From contig DVFP01000006.1 of NCBI GenBank assembly GCA_018713145.1, positions 1 through 34,348 of the forward strand: a stretch of 34,348 nt of DNA. Direction: 5' to 3'. Origin of the DNA: Candidatus Scybalocola faecavium (lineage in GTDB: Bacteria; Bacillota; Clostridia; Lachnospirales; Lachnospiraceae). The notes under the pieces are model-generated. The model searched no databases and had not been told where the DNA came from. It saw only the letters and a list, made by a program, of their open reading frames with translations. Of the stretch, positions 23,038-31,463 are shown piece after piece. How positions within the stretch are numbered: the first letter of the stretch is position 1; each line of letters starts with the position of its first letter. Position numbers and translations under genes: made by a program.

Positions 23038-24561
23038 TTATGCTTTTGTTTTACTTTGCTGCGAAATCCACTCAAAAATTGTTTCTCCACTGCCTTTTTC
23101 ATCTGTTGTAACACCTTCCTGATAATCACAATCCAAAGTACATTCATTATCCAACATATAACGCCATGACCCATGTCCGAAATAAACTTCCGGATTGCCT
23201 TGATCATCGGTAAATCTTCCGCTGGTATCATGAACATTTGTCCAGAAAGTAAAATGAATATTCTCCGCACCGGCTTCCACTAAACGATTATAAGTAGGTA
23301 CTGTTGTTGTATCAGGAACAACCAGAGTATCATCGGCTGCATGGGTAAACCATATAGGCATATCCTTGATTCCATTGATCTGTTCATCCGTAATAAATTC
23401 ATCTGTATAAGCTTCGCAAATTGGAAATGCAGCTGCAAAATATTCCGGAAAATTAATGATCATATTCATAGTCATATATCCGCCATTAGAGCAGCCTCCA
23501 ATGATTATTCGATCTGTATCGATTGCCTCATGCTCTGCAACATAATTTTCAATTAACTCCATTAAGGTCTGTGTATACATTGAAGTAGAATTTTCCGCAC
23601 TTAAATCATACGTTGCTCCTGTCACATTCATCCAGATGGTAGGTGACTGAGGTACAAGGACATAAGCACCGCCCATAATATTCTGAAACTCTTCCCCTGC
23701 AAATACATTGGCCTTATTACCAAGTAAAGGAATTCTTGTATCTGTACCGCCTTCACCCATGCCATGAAGCCATATGATCAAAGCATGTTTTTCGCCATCA
23801 TCTTCCGGTTCATAACTGGCATAATATAATGTATCATTTTCATAGGCATCATTTAAAATGTCTTCAGATGTTGTTGTATAACTTTGATCATGGGTAAACT
23901 TATCTGTTAAAAGCATCTGACATGCATCTTCATTTTTATTTGAGCAGCTTAAAGTATTGCCCTCCGGATCTGTATATTGTATCGTATAATTACAGTCTAA
24001 AACCACATTCAATCCCAGCCCTGTTTCAAGTTCCGCGCCAATAGGATTACCAAATCCCTCCGTTGGTGTACTTTCCATAACTAATGTGATATAAGAAGAA
24101 TCCTCCTGAACTTTCATGCCATTAACGTCTGAGGGATAGGCATCCACTATTGTTCTCTCACCTTCTGCAGTCGGAGAAACCGCATACTCAAAGGTTTCAT
24201 ACGACATTTCCTGAACTGGCTCATTTGTTCCAGCATAAGTTCTTTTTACGCTTACTGTAAAATCTTCCGGTGACACACCAACTCCTACATTTCCTGTAAA
24301 TTCAACCACAATTTTGGTAATGGACGGTCCCCAGTCATCGGTTTCTGTTATTGTTGCATACGATAACATTTCCAGATTGTCAGTTTCATCCTGAACTGAC
24401 TCCTGAGTCAAAACATCAGACTCTTCCTGTACGTTTGACCCGGATTGTACGCTTTCCTTTGTTTCATTACCCGTTGACGAGCTTGGACTATCAGAACATG
24501 CACACAGACAAGCCCCCAGTGCAGCTATTCCCAACAAAACTGTTGTTTTTAATTTTTTCAT
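23038..24561 (-). CDS. Lipoprotein alpha/beta-hydrolase (esterase) with N-terminal Ig-like domain
   Basis: 507 aa. The signal is followed by lipobox LCAC (Cys22) and a Ser/Glu-rich linker. A beta-rich N-terminal region (about 65-215) resembles the Ig-like domain of EstA-type esterases. The catalytic domain has 'LIIWLHGMGEGGTD' (oxyanion region), the elbow GGCSNGG with Ser358, an acid near Asp410/411 ('HAADDTLV') and His463 (FGHGSW). The canonical G-x-S-x-G is here G-C-S-N-G. GGAGG lies before the ATG. It sits between a GH3 gene and a second surface esterase, so it probably de-esterifies an imported or surface-bound glycan; actual substrate unknown. Confidence 0.8.
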   Translation of the reverse strand: MKKLKTTVLLGIAALGACLCACSDSPSSSTGNETKESVQSGSNVQEESDVLTQESVQDETDNLEMLSYATITETDDWGPSITKIVVEFTGNVGVGVSPEDFTVSVKRTYAGTNEPVQEMSYETFEYAVSPTAEGERTIVDAYPSDVNGMKVQEDSSYITLVMESTPTEGFGNPIGAELETGLGLNVVLDCNYTIQYTDPEGNTLSCSNKNEDACQMLLTDKFTHDQSYTTTSEDILNDAYENDTLYYASYEPEDDGEKHALIIWLHGMGEGGTDTRIPLLGNKANVFAGEEFQNIMGGAYVLVPQSPTIWMNVTGATYDLSAENSTSMYTQTLMELIENYVAEHEAIDTDRIIIGGCSNGGYMTMNMIINFPEYFAAAFPICEAYTDEFITDEQINGIKDMPIWFTHAADDTLVVPDTTTVPTYNRLVEAGAENIHFTFWTNVHDTSGRFTDDQGNPEVYFGHGSWRYMLDNECTLDCDYQEGVTTDEKGSGETIFEWISQQSKTKA

Positions 24562-24582
24562 AATATACTAACCTCCCCATTT

Positions 24583-26310
24583 TTACTGTAAATGTGTATC
24601 CCACATACCGCAGAATGCATCGGATGGACTTTGTCCTTTAAATGGACTTCGCCCTGTGAGTTTATCCATAAGCACATCTAGGATTTCATCTGTAGAACCA
24701 AAGGTGTTAATATATGTACGGATTCTTGGTACATCTGCCAGATGATACGGGTTTTCCAGTGATATAAAAATGTTCGGCAGATCATGAATAAAAATTGGAC
24801 AGTCTGCGCCCATAGGCTGGGCCCATTCCAGTCTTACTACAGTCTGATTGGATTTTGTTGCCAGGTTTGCCACATAAATCAGCAGATCATAATGGTCTGT
24901 TACATCCGCCATGGGTGCTTCGATCCCTTCAAATCCTTTTGACGGTTTAAAAACATCCACCTTAAATCCTTCATCCCGCAGCCGCTTCACTACTGCGCCG
25001 GTACGACTTTCTACACCAAAAGCCAGCTCTGTTTCTCCACCTTCTTTAGGATAAACCAATATTCTCGGATAGCGCTGGGGTGTCACAGGAAAAACTCCTT
25101 TTTCTTCTTTCACAAGAACAATAGATTCATCGGCCACTTGTCTGGAAATCTCCTTATGAACAGGACAGCCTACAACTGCATCTGCTTTGCCCTGGCTTGG
25201 AATCAATGTTCCATCAGCGGCTTTTTGAGGAAGCTTCAACGCCGCTTTTAAAGCTAAAATCCTCATAACCGCCTCATCCAAACGTTCATATGAAATCACA
25301 CCATTTTCAATAGCAGTACGAATATACCCCAAATCTTCATCCATATTTTTTGCAAACAAAATCATGTCACATCCGGCGTTAATACACTTAGGCAATGCAT
25401 CTTTTCTGGACATGGCACACCCTAATCCAGCCATGGCAGATGAGTCTGTAATAATTGTTCCGTTAAATCCCAGCTTTCCTCTCAGCAGTCCTGTGAGCAG
25501 TTCTTTTGAAAGAGCTCCAGGTAAAATATCTTCATCTTTAAGTTCAGGATTCAGTTTTTTTGACCATGCAGGCTGCATAATATATCCGGCCATCACCGTT
25601 AAGGCTCCTGCATCTATCCCTGCCTGATAAACCTTACCATAAGTGTTCATCCATGTATCTGCATCAAGAGAATTAATTGATGTAACAAGATGCTGATCCC
25701 GCTCATCTACCCCGTCTCCCGGAAAATGTTTGATCGATGCCGCGATACCATGTTTTTGTACTTCCGTAACATATGCTGCTCCCATAGATGCTACGGTTTC
25801 CGGATCAGAACCATAAGTCCGGGTATTTGTAATCGGATTGCGCCAGTTCATATCAATATCAATCACTGGAGCAAAGGCCCAGTTCATGCCTAAAGCAGAA
25901 GCTTCTGATCCGACTACCTGTCCCAGCTTTGACGCATTTTCTACATTTCCTGTTGCCGCAATCGCCATTTGACACCCTACACGAGTTCCCGTATCACAGC
26001 ACTGGTTCATTCCGGCCTCCATATTTCCCGCGATAAAATAGGGGATCTTCACGTGAGACTGAAGATATGCTGCCAGATGGATCAATTCTTCTTTTTTCAT
26101 TGTACGGCACATAAGACCACCAAACTGTCCGTCTGCAATTCCTTTTAAATAGTCTTCATTATCTGTATACGCAATGGTACAAAACATTTGCCGTATCTTT
26201 TGTTCTGTATCCATCGCCTTTAATGTTTCTAATACCCAGTCCATTTGATCCTGGTCTAAATAATAAGGAGATTTCTCCATAATTTCTTTAAAGTTCAATT
26301 TATTATGCAC
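24583..26310 (-). CDS. Glycoside hydrolase family 3 (beta-glycosidase/NagZ-like)
   Basis: 575 aa from a GTG that overlaps the upstream permease stop by 8 nt; an in-frame ATG at 26280 is the alternative start. The GH3 barrel shows 'FGGLMCR', 'FIAGNMEAG', 'NWAFAPVIDID', KHFPGDG (194-200) with Asp205-Gln-His207 resembling the Asp-His dyad of NagZ enzymes, and TIITDSSAM with the likely nucleophile Asp289. A C-terminal alpha/beta domain follows (about 390-575). There is no signal peptide, so it acts in the cytoplasm on sugar delivered by the transporter in the same operon. NagZ-like N-acetylglucosaminidase, beta-glucosidase and beta-xylosidase activities are all possible. Confidence 0.88.
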   Translation of the reverse strand: MHNKLNFKEIMEKSPYYLDQDQMDWVLETLKAMDTEQKIRQMFCTIAYTDNEDYLKGIADGQFGGLMCRTMKKEELIHLAAYLQSHVKIPYFIAGNMEAGMNQCCDTGTRVGCQMAIAATGNVENASKLGQVVGSEASALGMNWAFAPVIDIDMNWRNPITNTRTYGSDPETVASMGAAYVTEVQKHGIAASIKHFPGDGVDERDQHLVTSINSLDADTWMNTYGKVYQAGIDAGALTVMAGYIMQPAWSKKLNPELKDEDILPGALSKELLTGLLRGKLGFNGTIITDSSAMAGLGCAMSRKDALPKCINAGCDMILFAKNMDEDLGYIRTAIENGVISYERLDEAVMRILALKAALKLPQKAADGTLIPSQGKADAVVGCPVHKEISRQVADESIVLVKEEKGVFPVTPQRYPRILVYPKEGGETELAFGVESRTGAVVKRLRDEGFKVDVFKPSKGFEGIEAPMADVTDHYDLLIYVANLATKSNQTVVRLEWAQPMGADCPIFIHDLPNIFISLENPYHLADVPRIRTYINTFGSTDEILDVLMDKLTGRSPFKGQSPSDAFCGMWDTHLQ

Positions 26311-27307
26311 ACCTTTCTGCTTTCAGCCTTTTTCTTCGATAATAGGACTCTTTCCATCTGGGCCACTGGGCTGTCAATGTGTAAAATGCCAGCATAAACG
26401 TACCAATAATGATAGACTGCCAGCCGCCAGCACCAAGGCCGATACAACTTAAACCATAATTAAGGATCGCCATTCCAAGAGATGCCAGCACTACTCCAAG
26501 AGCATCCACACTGGCCGCTCCTACAAACATTCCCATATATGCTGGTATAATATTGGAAAACAAAGTATCCGCTGTAGATAAGCCAGCCTGAGGTGCCACC
26601 GTATTATTGGAACCGTAGATAGCAGCAGCACATCCCAGCAGCAGACCGCACATGAAAAATGTTTGAAGGACATTTTTATTTTCTTTAATTCCAATATTCA
26701 CGCTGGCCTGTTGATTATTGGACAATAATTTTGATCTTTTTCCTGGAACAGTCAGATAACAGTACACTAGAAAGACTATCAGGGCAATGGCCAAAATAAT
26801 AAGGATGTAAGGCATACGTCCGAAGATCGTCAGACGGGTATTGCTCATCATATTCAAGCCTTCTGCATCATATACCAGATAAGTAATAGATTCATACAGC
26901 AATGCCACGCCAATCGTGCAGATCATAATCGGCAGGCGGCCATAAATATAAATTAAACCAGTGAATGTGCTTAATAAAGCGCCGAAAACAATACAAAGGA
27001 TCAAATAAGCAACCGGACTCAATTCAAAATCAATCGCCAGATTTCCTGCAATAATCGCTGCCAGCACCATAGTCGCGCCGCCTGAAAAATCGAAACGGCC
27101 ATTTTTGATTTGCGTCCATATAGCCAATGCTGCTACAGAGGTCATAGACGTATTGACAAGAACCGTCCTCCACATATCCTCAGTAAGGCCAAAATAGGTA
27201 ACACCCTGACTTCTCACGATGATATACATAACCACATAAATCACCAATGGAAAAAGAATCGTAAGGAAGAATCTTTTTAAAAAATTTAAAACTTTATTAC
27301 TTTTCAT
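26303..27307 (-). CDS. Sugar ABC transporter permease (RbsC/BPD_transp_2 type), second
   Basis: 334 aa, eight to ten hydrophobic helices, with family features 'GRFDFSGGATMVLAAIIAGNLA' and 'AAIYGSNNTVAPQAG'. ATG at 27307 with a weak upstream site (GGAG 12 nt away). It follows the binding-protein gene and a stabilising hairpin, and its stop overlaps the GH3 start. It should pair with the other permease and the RbsA-like ATPase. Confidence 0.88.
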   Translation of the reverse strand: MKSNKVLNFLKRFFLTILFPLVIYVVMYIIVRSQGVTYFGLTEDMWRTVLVNTSMTSVAALAIWTQIKNGRFDFSGGATMVLAAIIAGNLAIDFELSPVAYLILCIVFGALLSTFTGLIYIYGRLPIMICTIGVALLYESITYLVYDAEGLNMMSNTRLTIFGRMPYILIILAIALIVFLVYCYLTVPGKRSKLLSNNQQASVNIGIKENKNVLQTFFMCGLLLGCAAAIYGSNNTVAPQAGLSTADTLFSNIIPAYMGMFVGAASVDALGVVLASLGMAILNYGLSCIGLGAGGWQSIIIGTFMLAFYTLTAQWPRWKESYYRRKRLKAERCA

Positions 27308-27329
27308 TCTTATTCTTTACTCCATTTCT

Positions 27330-27360
27330 CTCCGGCACCATTTAAAGCACGGCGCCGGAG
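27330..27360 (-). other. mRNA-stabilising hairpin after the binding-protein gene
   Basis: CTCCGGCACC (27330-27339) and GGCGCCGGAG (27351-27360); in the minus-strand RNA the A/C position becomes a G-U pair, giving a 10-bp GC-rich stem. There is no U tract. This position after a solute-binding protein is typical for hairpins that keep binding-protein mRNA abundant. Confidence 0.65.
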
Positions 27361-27371
27361 CTGTTAATTAT

Positions 27372-28601
27372 TTACTGAAGGTCTTCGACTCCCATATGGT
27401 TAATGGTATCCACCAAATTTGCATAGGTAGCATCCGGATTATAGGAAGCACACAGATTTACTACATCTTCACCGGTAAGGAAGGCATCATCATAGGAAGC
27501 TGTATAATAAATAGAGCTTTCTTCCACCTTTGCCAAATCCTCATCACTTAAAATGATCATTGGTGAACAGCTGACAACTTCTGCCTCTTCCGGGAGATCG
27601 CTGTAAGTGATTCCATTTAATTGATCAATGATCAGACAAAGAGGATATACAATAGCCTCTGGTGTGGAAAACATAATTCCCTGGTAACACTGATTGCCAT
27701 TAGAACCAAAATTATCTGCGTCATCTGTGCCTTCAAAACCTGTGGTATATAGTTTTATATCTGTTTTGTTATTGGCCACAAGAACCGGATATACGTTTCC
27801 AGCGCCTGCCGCTATCGAAAAAATACAGTCTAAATCCGGATTTTCGCTTAAATAGGTATCTTCCAATGCCGTAAAGTTTAACTCAATGGTATCAGCAACT
27901 GTAATCTGGTCAGCCTCAGATGCGCTATCATTATATTCCTGGATTTTTTCTCTAAAAGCGGCATCCACATTGGCCTGTTTTGGATAGGCATAAGATGGGA
28001 ATGTAATAACACCAATATTTTTATATCCTTTTTCAATAACATCTTCAGCAACCATAGTCCCATATGGGCTTGGATCATCCAGACCATCGCACACGGTTCC
28101 AAGGAAATATTCATTTCCAAATACTGCATCATAGGCTGTTGTATAGCTTGTATTATAATCACACAAATATCCGGCCATATACACTCCGGCGGCCTGGCAC
28201 TCTTCCACAATAGCCTGAGTTCCCATGTCTGCTGTCAGGATGATTCCCTCACAGCCGGAAGAAATAAGATTCTGTATTGAAGAAATGTTTGTTGCTTCAT
28301 CATATGTACTTAATGTTGTATAGACAAATTCGCATCCTACAGTTTCGGAAATCCCATCAAGAAAAGCTTTTAACGCTTCAACAGATTTACCGGAATCTGT
28401 GTATAAACCAATACCGATTTTATGTTCTTTTACTTCCACAGTCCCAGAGTTATCTATATTTTCACCCGTTTGAACCGAATTTGTATCTGCGGCCCCTGTA
28501 TCCCCTTGCGTTGCGGTTCCTCCTGAACTGCACCCTGCCAGAGAGCCAGCCACCATAACACCTGCTAAAGTTACTGATAATAATTTTTGAATATTTTTCA
28601 T
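27372..28601 (-). CDS. Sugar-binding lipoprotein of ABC transporter (periplasmic-binding-protein type)
   Basis: 409 aa. The signal has lipobox LAGC (Cys24), a Gly/Thr/Ser/Asp linker, then a type I binding-protein fold ('IGIGLYTDSGKSVEALKAFLDG', 'SGCEGIILTADMG', 'IGVITFPSYAYPKQANVDAAF', 'LDCIFSIAAGAG'). AGGAGG lies 9 nt before the ATG. It is tethered outside the membrane and delivers a sugar to the two permeases. The ligand cannot be read from sequence; the GH3 and esterases in the operon favour a plant- or host-glycan-derived oligosaccharide or glycoside. Confidence 0.9.
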   Translation of the reverse strand: MKNIQKLLSVTLAGVMVAGSLAGCSSGGTATQGDTGAADTNSVQTGENIDNSGTVEVKEHKIGIGLYTDSGKSVEALKAFLDGISETVGCEFVYTTLSTYDEATNISSIQNLISSGCEGIILTADMGTQAIVEECQAAGVYMAGYLCDYNTSYTTAYDAVFGNEYFLGTVCDGLDDPSPYGTMVAEDVIEKGYKNIGVITFPSYAYPKQANVDAAFREKIQEYNDSASEADQITVADTIELNFTALEDTYLSENPDLDCIFSIAAGAGNVYPVLVANNKTDIKLYTTGFEGTDDADNFGSNGNQCYQGIMFSTPEAIVYPLCLIIDQLNGITYSDLPEEAEVVSCSPMIILSDEDLAKVEESSIYYTASYDDAFLTGEDVVNLCASYNPDATYANLVDTINHMGVEDLQ

Positions 28602-28634
28602 TATAAACGACCTCCTAAAATACGTTTGATTTTT

Positions 28635-29594
28635 TTATCTTGGTAATACCCCATCTTTTTTACGGCAAGTGATTAAAATAATAGCTACAAAAATAAGCGC
28701 TTTGATTACATACATATAAGATATATCCACCCCGGCTAAGGTTAATCCATTGGATAAGATCACATATGTAAACGACCCGATCAGGGCACTGCTGATCTTT
28801 GAACGCATACCTCCGGACAGAGGCATCCCGCCAAGCAGCAAAGCTACCATAATGTCCATGGCGTAACCATTTCCGGTCCCCTTTCCGGCAGCTCCTGTTC
28901 TTGCCATTAAGAACAATGCTCCAACAGCAATGCATATACCAAAAAATGCGTAGGCAACAACCTTCCATTTAGTAATACTAACGCCGCACATTTTTGTAGC
29001 CACTTCATTTGCGCCGATTCCCTTAACATATTCTCCCAGCGGTGTAAATTTATATAGATATATGGATATTAAAGCCACAATCACAATGGCTGCCACCATT
29101 GCCCCTGTTCCTTTAAACAGTGACAAATCCATTCCAATACTAATACTATTTGTTCCCTGCCATTCCATAATCAGCATCTGAATCCCGCCAAATATAGAAT
29201 TTAAAAATATAGAAGTGACAATGGAGGGCAGTCCCAGCATGACAGACACATATCCATTGATCAAACCGCAGACCAACGCAATGGCAAGAATGGATATAAA
29301 TCCCAGAGCCAATGATCCGGTAGAATTTGTAATCAAGATACATAAAAGGCAGTAAACGCCTACCTGGGCTCCTACGCTTATATCCATGTAGCCCATAGAA
29401 TAAATAAACATAGCCCCCAAAGATAGAATGGCATAAACACAAACGCTTTGAATAAGGATACGAATGTTATATGCGCTCCAAAGTCTTCCCTGACTTAAAA
29501 TTGAAAATACGATCAGACACAGCACAAGACCTCCGTAACTGAGCAGGATTCCCAGATGGGCTCTCAGCCATGTCTTGTTCATTCCTTTACTCAC
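28635..29594 (-). CDS. Sugar ABC transporter permease (RbsC type), first
   Basis: About 319 aa with multiple membrane helices and the family motif 'SMGYMDISVGAQVGV', plus 'LLGGMPLSGG' near the C-terminus, typical of ribose/galactose-type permeases. GGAGG lies 7 nt from an in-frame GTG at 29594; a GTG at 29600 is too close and an ATG at 29582 is slightly far. It follows the ATPase gene closely. Confidence 0.88.
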   Translation of the reverse strand: MSKGMNKTWLRAHLGILLSYGGLVLCLIVFSILSQGRLWSAYNIRILIQSVCVYAILSLGAMFIYSMGYMDISVGAQVGVYCLLCILITNSTGSLALGFISILAIALVCGLINGYVSVMLGLPSIVTSIFLNSIFGGIQMLIMEWQGTNSISIGMDLSLFKGTGAMVAAIVIVALISIYLYKFTPLGEYVKGIGANEVATKMCGVSITKWKVVAYAFFGICIAVGALFLMARTGAAGKGTGNGYAMDIMVALLLGGMPLSGGMRSKISSALIGSFTYVILSNGLTLAGVDISYMYVIKALIFVAIILITCRKKDGVLPR

Positions 29595-29605
29595 AGCCAC
29601 CCCTC

Positions 29606-31108
29606 CTAAATCATGTACTCAATAATATCGGTCTCTTTTAAATCTGGCGACCGCATAAATGTTTTAGCTACCTTAAAATCTTTCATAATGATCAGTTGGT
29701 CAGCCATACCAATCAGTTCAGCCATTTCCTCACTGATCATCAAAATTGCCTTGCCTTCATGTTTCATATCCGTGATCAGCTGATACATAGCTTGCTTAAC
29801 GCCTATGTCAACTCCACGGGTAGGACAATCCATAATGATAATGTCACTTTTTTTGGCAATCCATTTTGCGAAGGAGACTTTTTGCTTGTTTCCGCCGGAC
29901 AAGGTACTGACCCATTGATTTTCATTTTCACATTTGATTTCCATCAGTTTAATCTGCTGAGATACAAGCTGTTTTTCTTTGCCGGGCGAAACAAATGACC
30001 ACTTTTGTAAACTGGATAGTGACGGCATGACAATATTAGCACTAATAGATCCATCTAAAATAAGAGCTTCCTGATCTCTGTTTTTTGAAATATAGCCAAT
30101 GCCCATATCTACCGCCTGCTTTGGACTTTCTATAGCCTTTCCGGAACATACTACACTGCCCCGGTCAATATATTCCAGCCCAAAAGCCATCCGCCCGATT
30201 TCATGCATACCACATCCAGACAAACCTCCAATACCGAGAATTTCTCCTTTATGCAGCTGAAGTGAAAAATCTTTAATTTGATTACTGGATACATTGCGAT
30301 ATTCCAGCACTACATCCTTTCCGTGAGATGTATCATAATCACTTCTGTAAAATCTGTCTCCAATATCCCGTCCTACCATAAGCTCACGGATCTTTTTTAT
30401 ACTGCCTGGCTTTTTCATCTCCTCCTGACTGATTTCACCACGGATCTCACCATCCCGAAGCACTGTTAAAATGGTACAATGCTCCAGAATTTCATCCAGA
30501 TCATGAGAAATAAAAATAACCGCCTTATTTTCTGCAGCCATTTTATTCATCAGCTTATACAGAATTTCCCGTCCCTCAAAAGATAATGCTGTCGTTGTCT
30601 CATCAACAACAAGGACCTCCGTATCATCGGTGACTGCCCGAACGATTTCAATCAGTTTACGTTCCTCAAATCCATACTTTGTAATCGGATCTTTTCCCCG
30701 GATCCAGTTCAGTCCAAATTTTTCTAAAAGAGCATCTGCCTCTTTATTCAGCTTTTTTGAATTAAAAAACCCGAATCTGGAAAAATGATCTTCCTGTCCG
30801 GCAAAAAGATTCTCTGCTACAGTACAGCCTTCAATCGTATTGGCTTCCTGAAGGATCATGGAAATTCCATGTCTCTGAGCCTCTACCATAGACACCGGCT
30901 TCCATGGTTTCCCCTTGTAGAAAATCTCCCCTGATGTAGCCTGCTGCATTCCTGCCGCAATCGACGTAATGGTAGATTTGCCACTTCCATTTTCACCGAT
31001 AAGCCCATGGATCTGTCCACGCCGGACTATTAAATCCACATTCTTCAGAGCTACTATGGAACCAAACTTCTTATTCATATGTTTGATTTCCAATAAAATT
31101 TCTTCCAC
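29606..31108 (-). CDS. Sugar ABC transporter ATPase (RbsA/MglA type, two NBDs)
   Basis: 500 aa with tandem nucleotide-binding domains, GTG start at 31108. N-NBD: Walker A GENGSGKST, Walker B VLVVDETTTAL and H-loop FISHD. C-NBD: a degenerate Walker A ('GIGGLSGCGMHEIG', as usual in RbsA), signature LSGGNKQKVS and 'IIIMDCPTRGVDIG'. In this last motif the Walker B glutamate (normally DEPTRGVD) is Cys, so the second site has probably lost hydrolysis. It is first gene of the operon, 355 bp from the divergent AraC-GH39 regulator, and energises uptake with the two permeases and the binding lipoprotein. Confidence 0.9.
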   Translation of the reverse strand: MEEILLEIKHMNKKFGSIVALKNVDLIVRRGQIHGLIGENGSGKSTITSIAAGMQQATSGEIFYKGKPWKPVSMVEAQRHGISMILQEANTIEGCTVAENLFAGQEDHFSRFGFFNSKKLNKEADALLEKFGLNWIRGKDPITKYGFEERKLIEIVRAVTDDTEVLVVDETTTALSFEGREILYKLMNKMAAENKAVIFISHDLDEILEHCTILTVLRDGEIRGEISQEEMKKPGSIKKIRELMVGRDIGDRFYRSDYDTSHGKDVVLEYRNVSSNQIKDFSLQLHKGEILGIGGLSGCGMHEIGRMAFGLEYIDRGSVVCSGKAIESPKQAVDMGIGYISKNRDQEALILDGSISANIVMPSLSSLQKWSFVSPGKEKQLVSQQIKLMEIKCENENQWVSTLSGGNKQKVSFAKWIAKKSDIIIMDCPTRGVDIGVKQAMYQLITDMKHEGKAILMISEEMAELIGMADQLIIMKDFKVAKTFMRSPDLKETDIIEYMI

Positions 31109-31463
31109 CTTACCATCCCTTCTTTGTAAAACTTAAAGAGTATACAGCACTTTTTTGTCTATTTTTTATGTTATTTGTACTATTTATCTCTTTTCTATAT
31201 TGTATCACCGACTTTTTATGGGCAAAACGTCAATAAAAAGCGAATATCTATCAGGATTTTGTCTGTTTTTCATTTAGCATAATGACAGTTTTTAAAAATG
31301 TCATCTATTTGAGTATTTTAGATGTCATTACAGAAATATATCTTGCATAATATATTTTTTTGACTAATTATTGTCTTTCTCATGACATTTTGAGAAATTA
31401 TACCTTGAAGCTTTGGCCAGACTACTTTATACTTAAAATACCTATAAATCAGGAGGGAATCCT
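31109..31463. promoter_or_regulatory. Divergent regulatory region between the sugar operon and the AraC-GH39 gene
   Basis: No gene is seen. A 23-bp near-palindrome ATGACA-N11-TGTCAT spans 31282-31304, whose middle TTTTTAAAAA is itself symmetric. Further copies of the hexamer are TGTCAT (31323-31328) and ATGACA (31382-31387). These are candidate operators for the divergent AraC-type regulator. On the minus side, TTGACG and TACAAT are present near 31200-31232 but too far apart (about 23 nt) for a confident promoter. No catabolite-response (cre) site was recognised. Confidence 0.5.
31405..31433 (+). promoter_or_regulatory. Promoter of the AraC-GH39 regulator gene
   Basis: TTGAAG (31405-31410), a 17-nt spacer and TATACT (31428-31433). 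AGGAGGG at 31451-31457 and the ATG at 31464 follow after a short leader. Confidence 0.65.

Noticed and set aside
31109..31463. Catabolite-response (cre) element in the divergent sugar-operon region
   Set aside because: No stretch matches the cre consensus closely enough.
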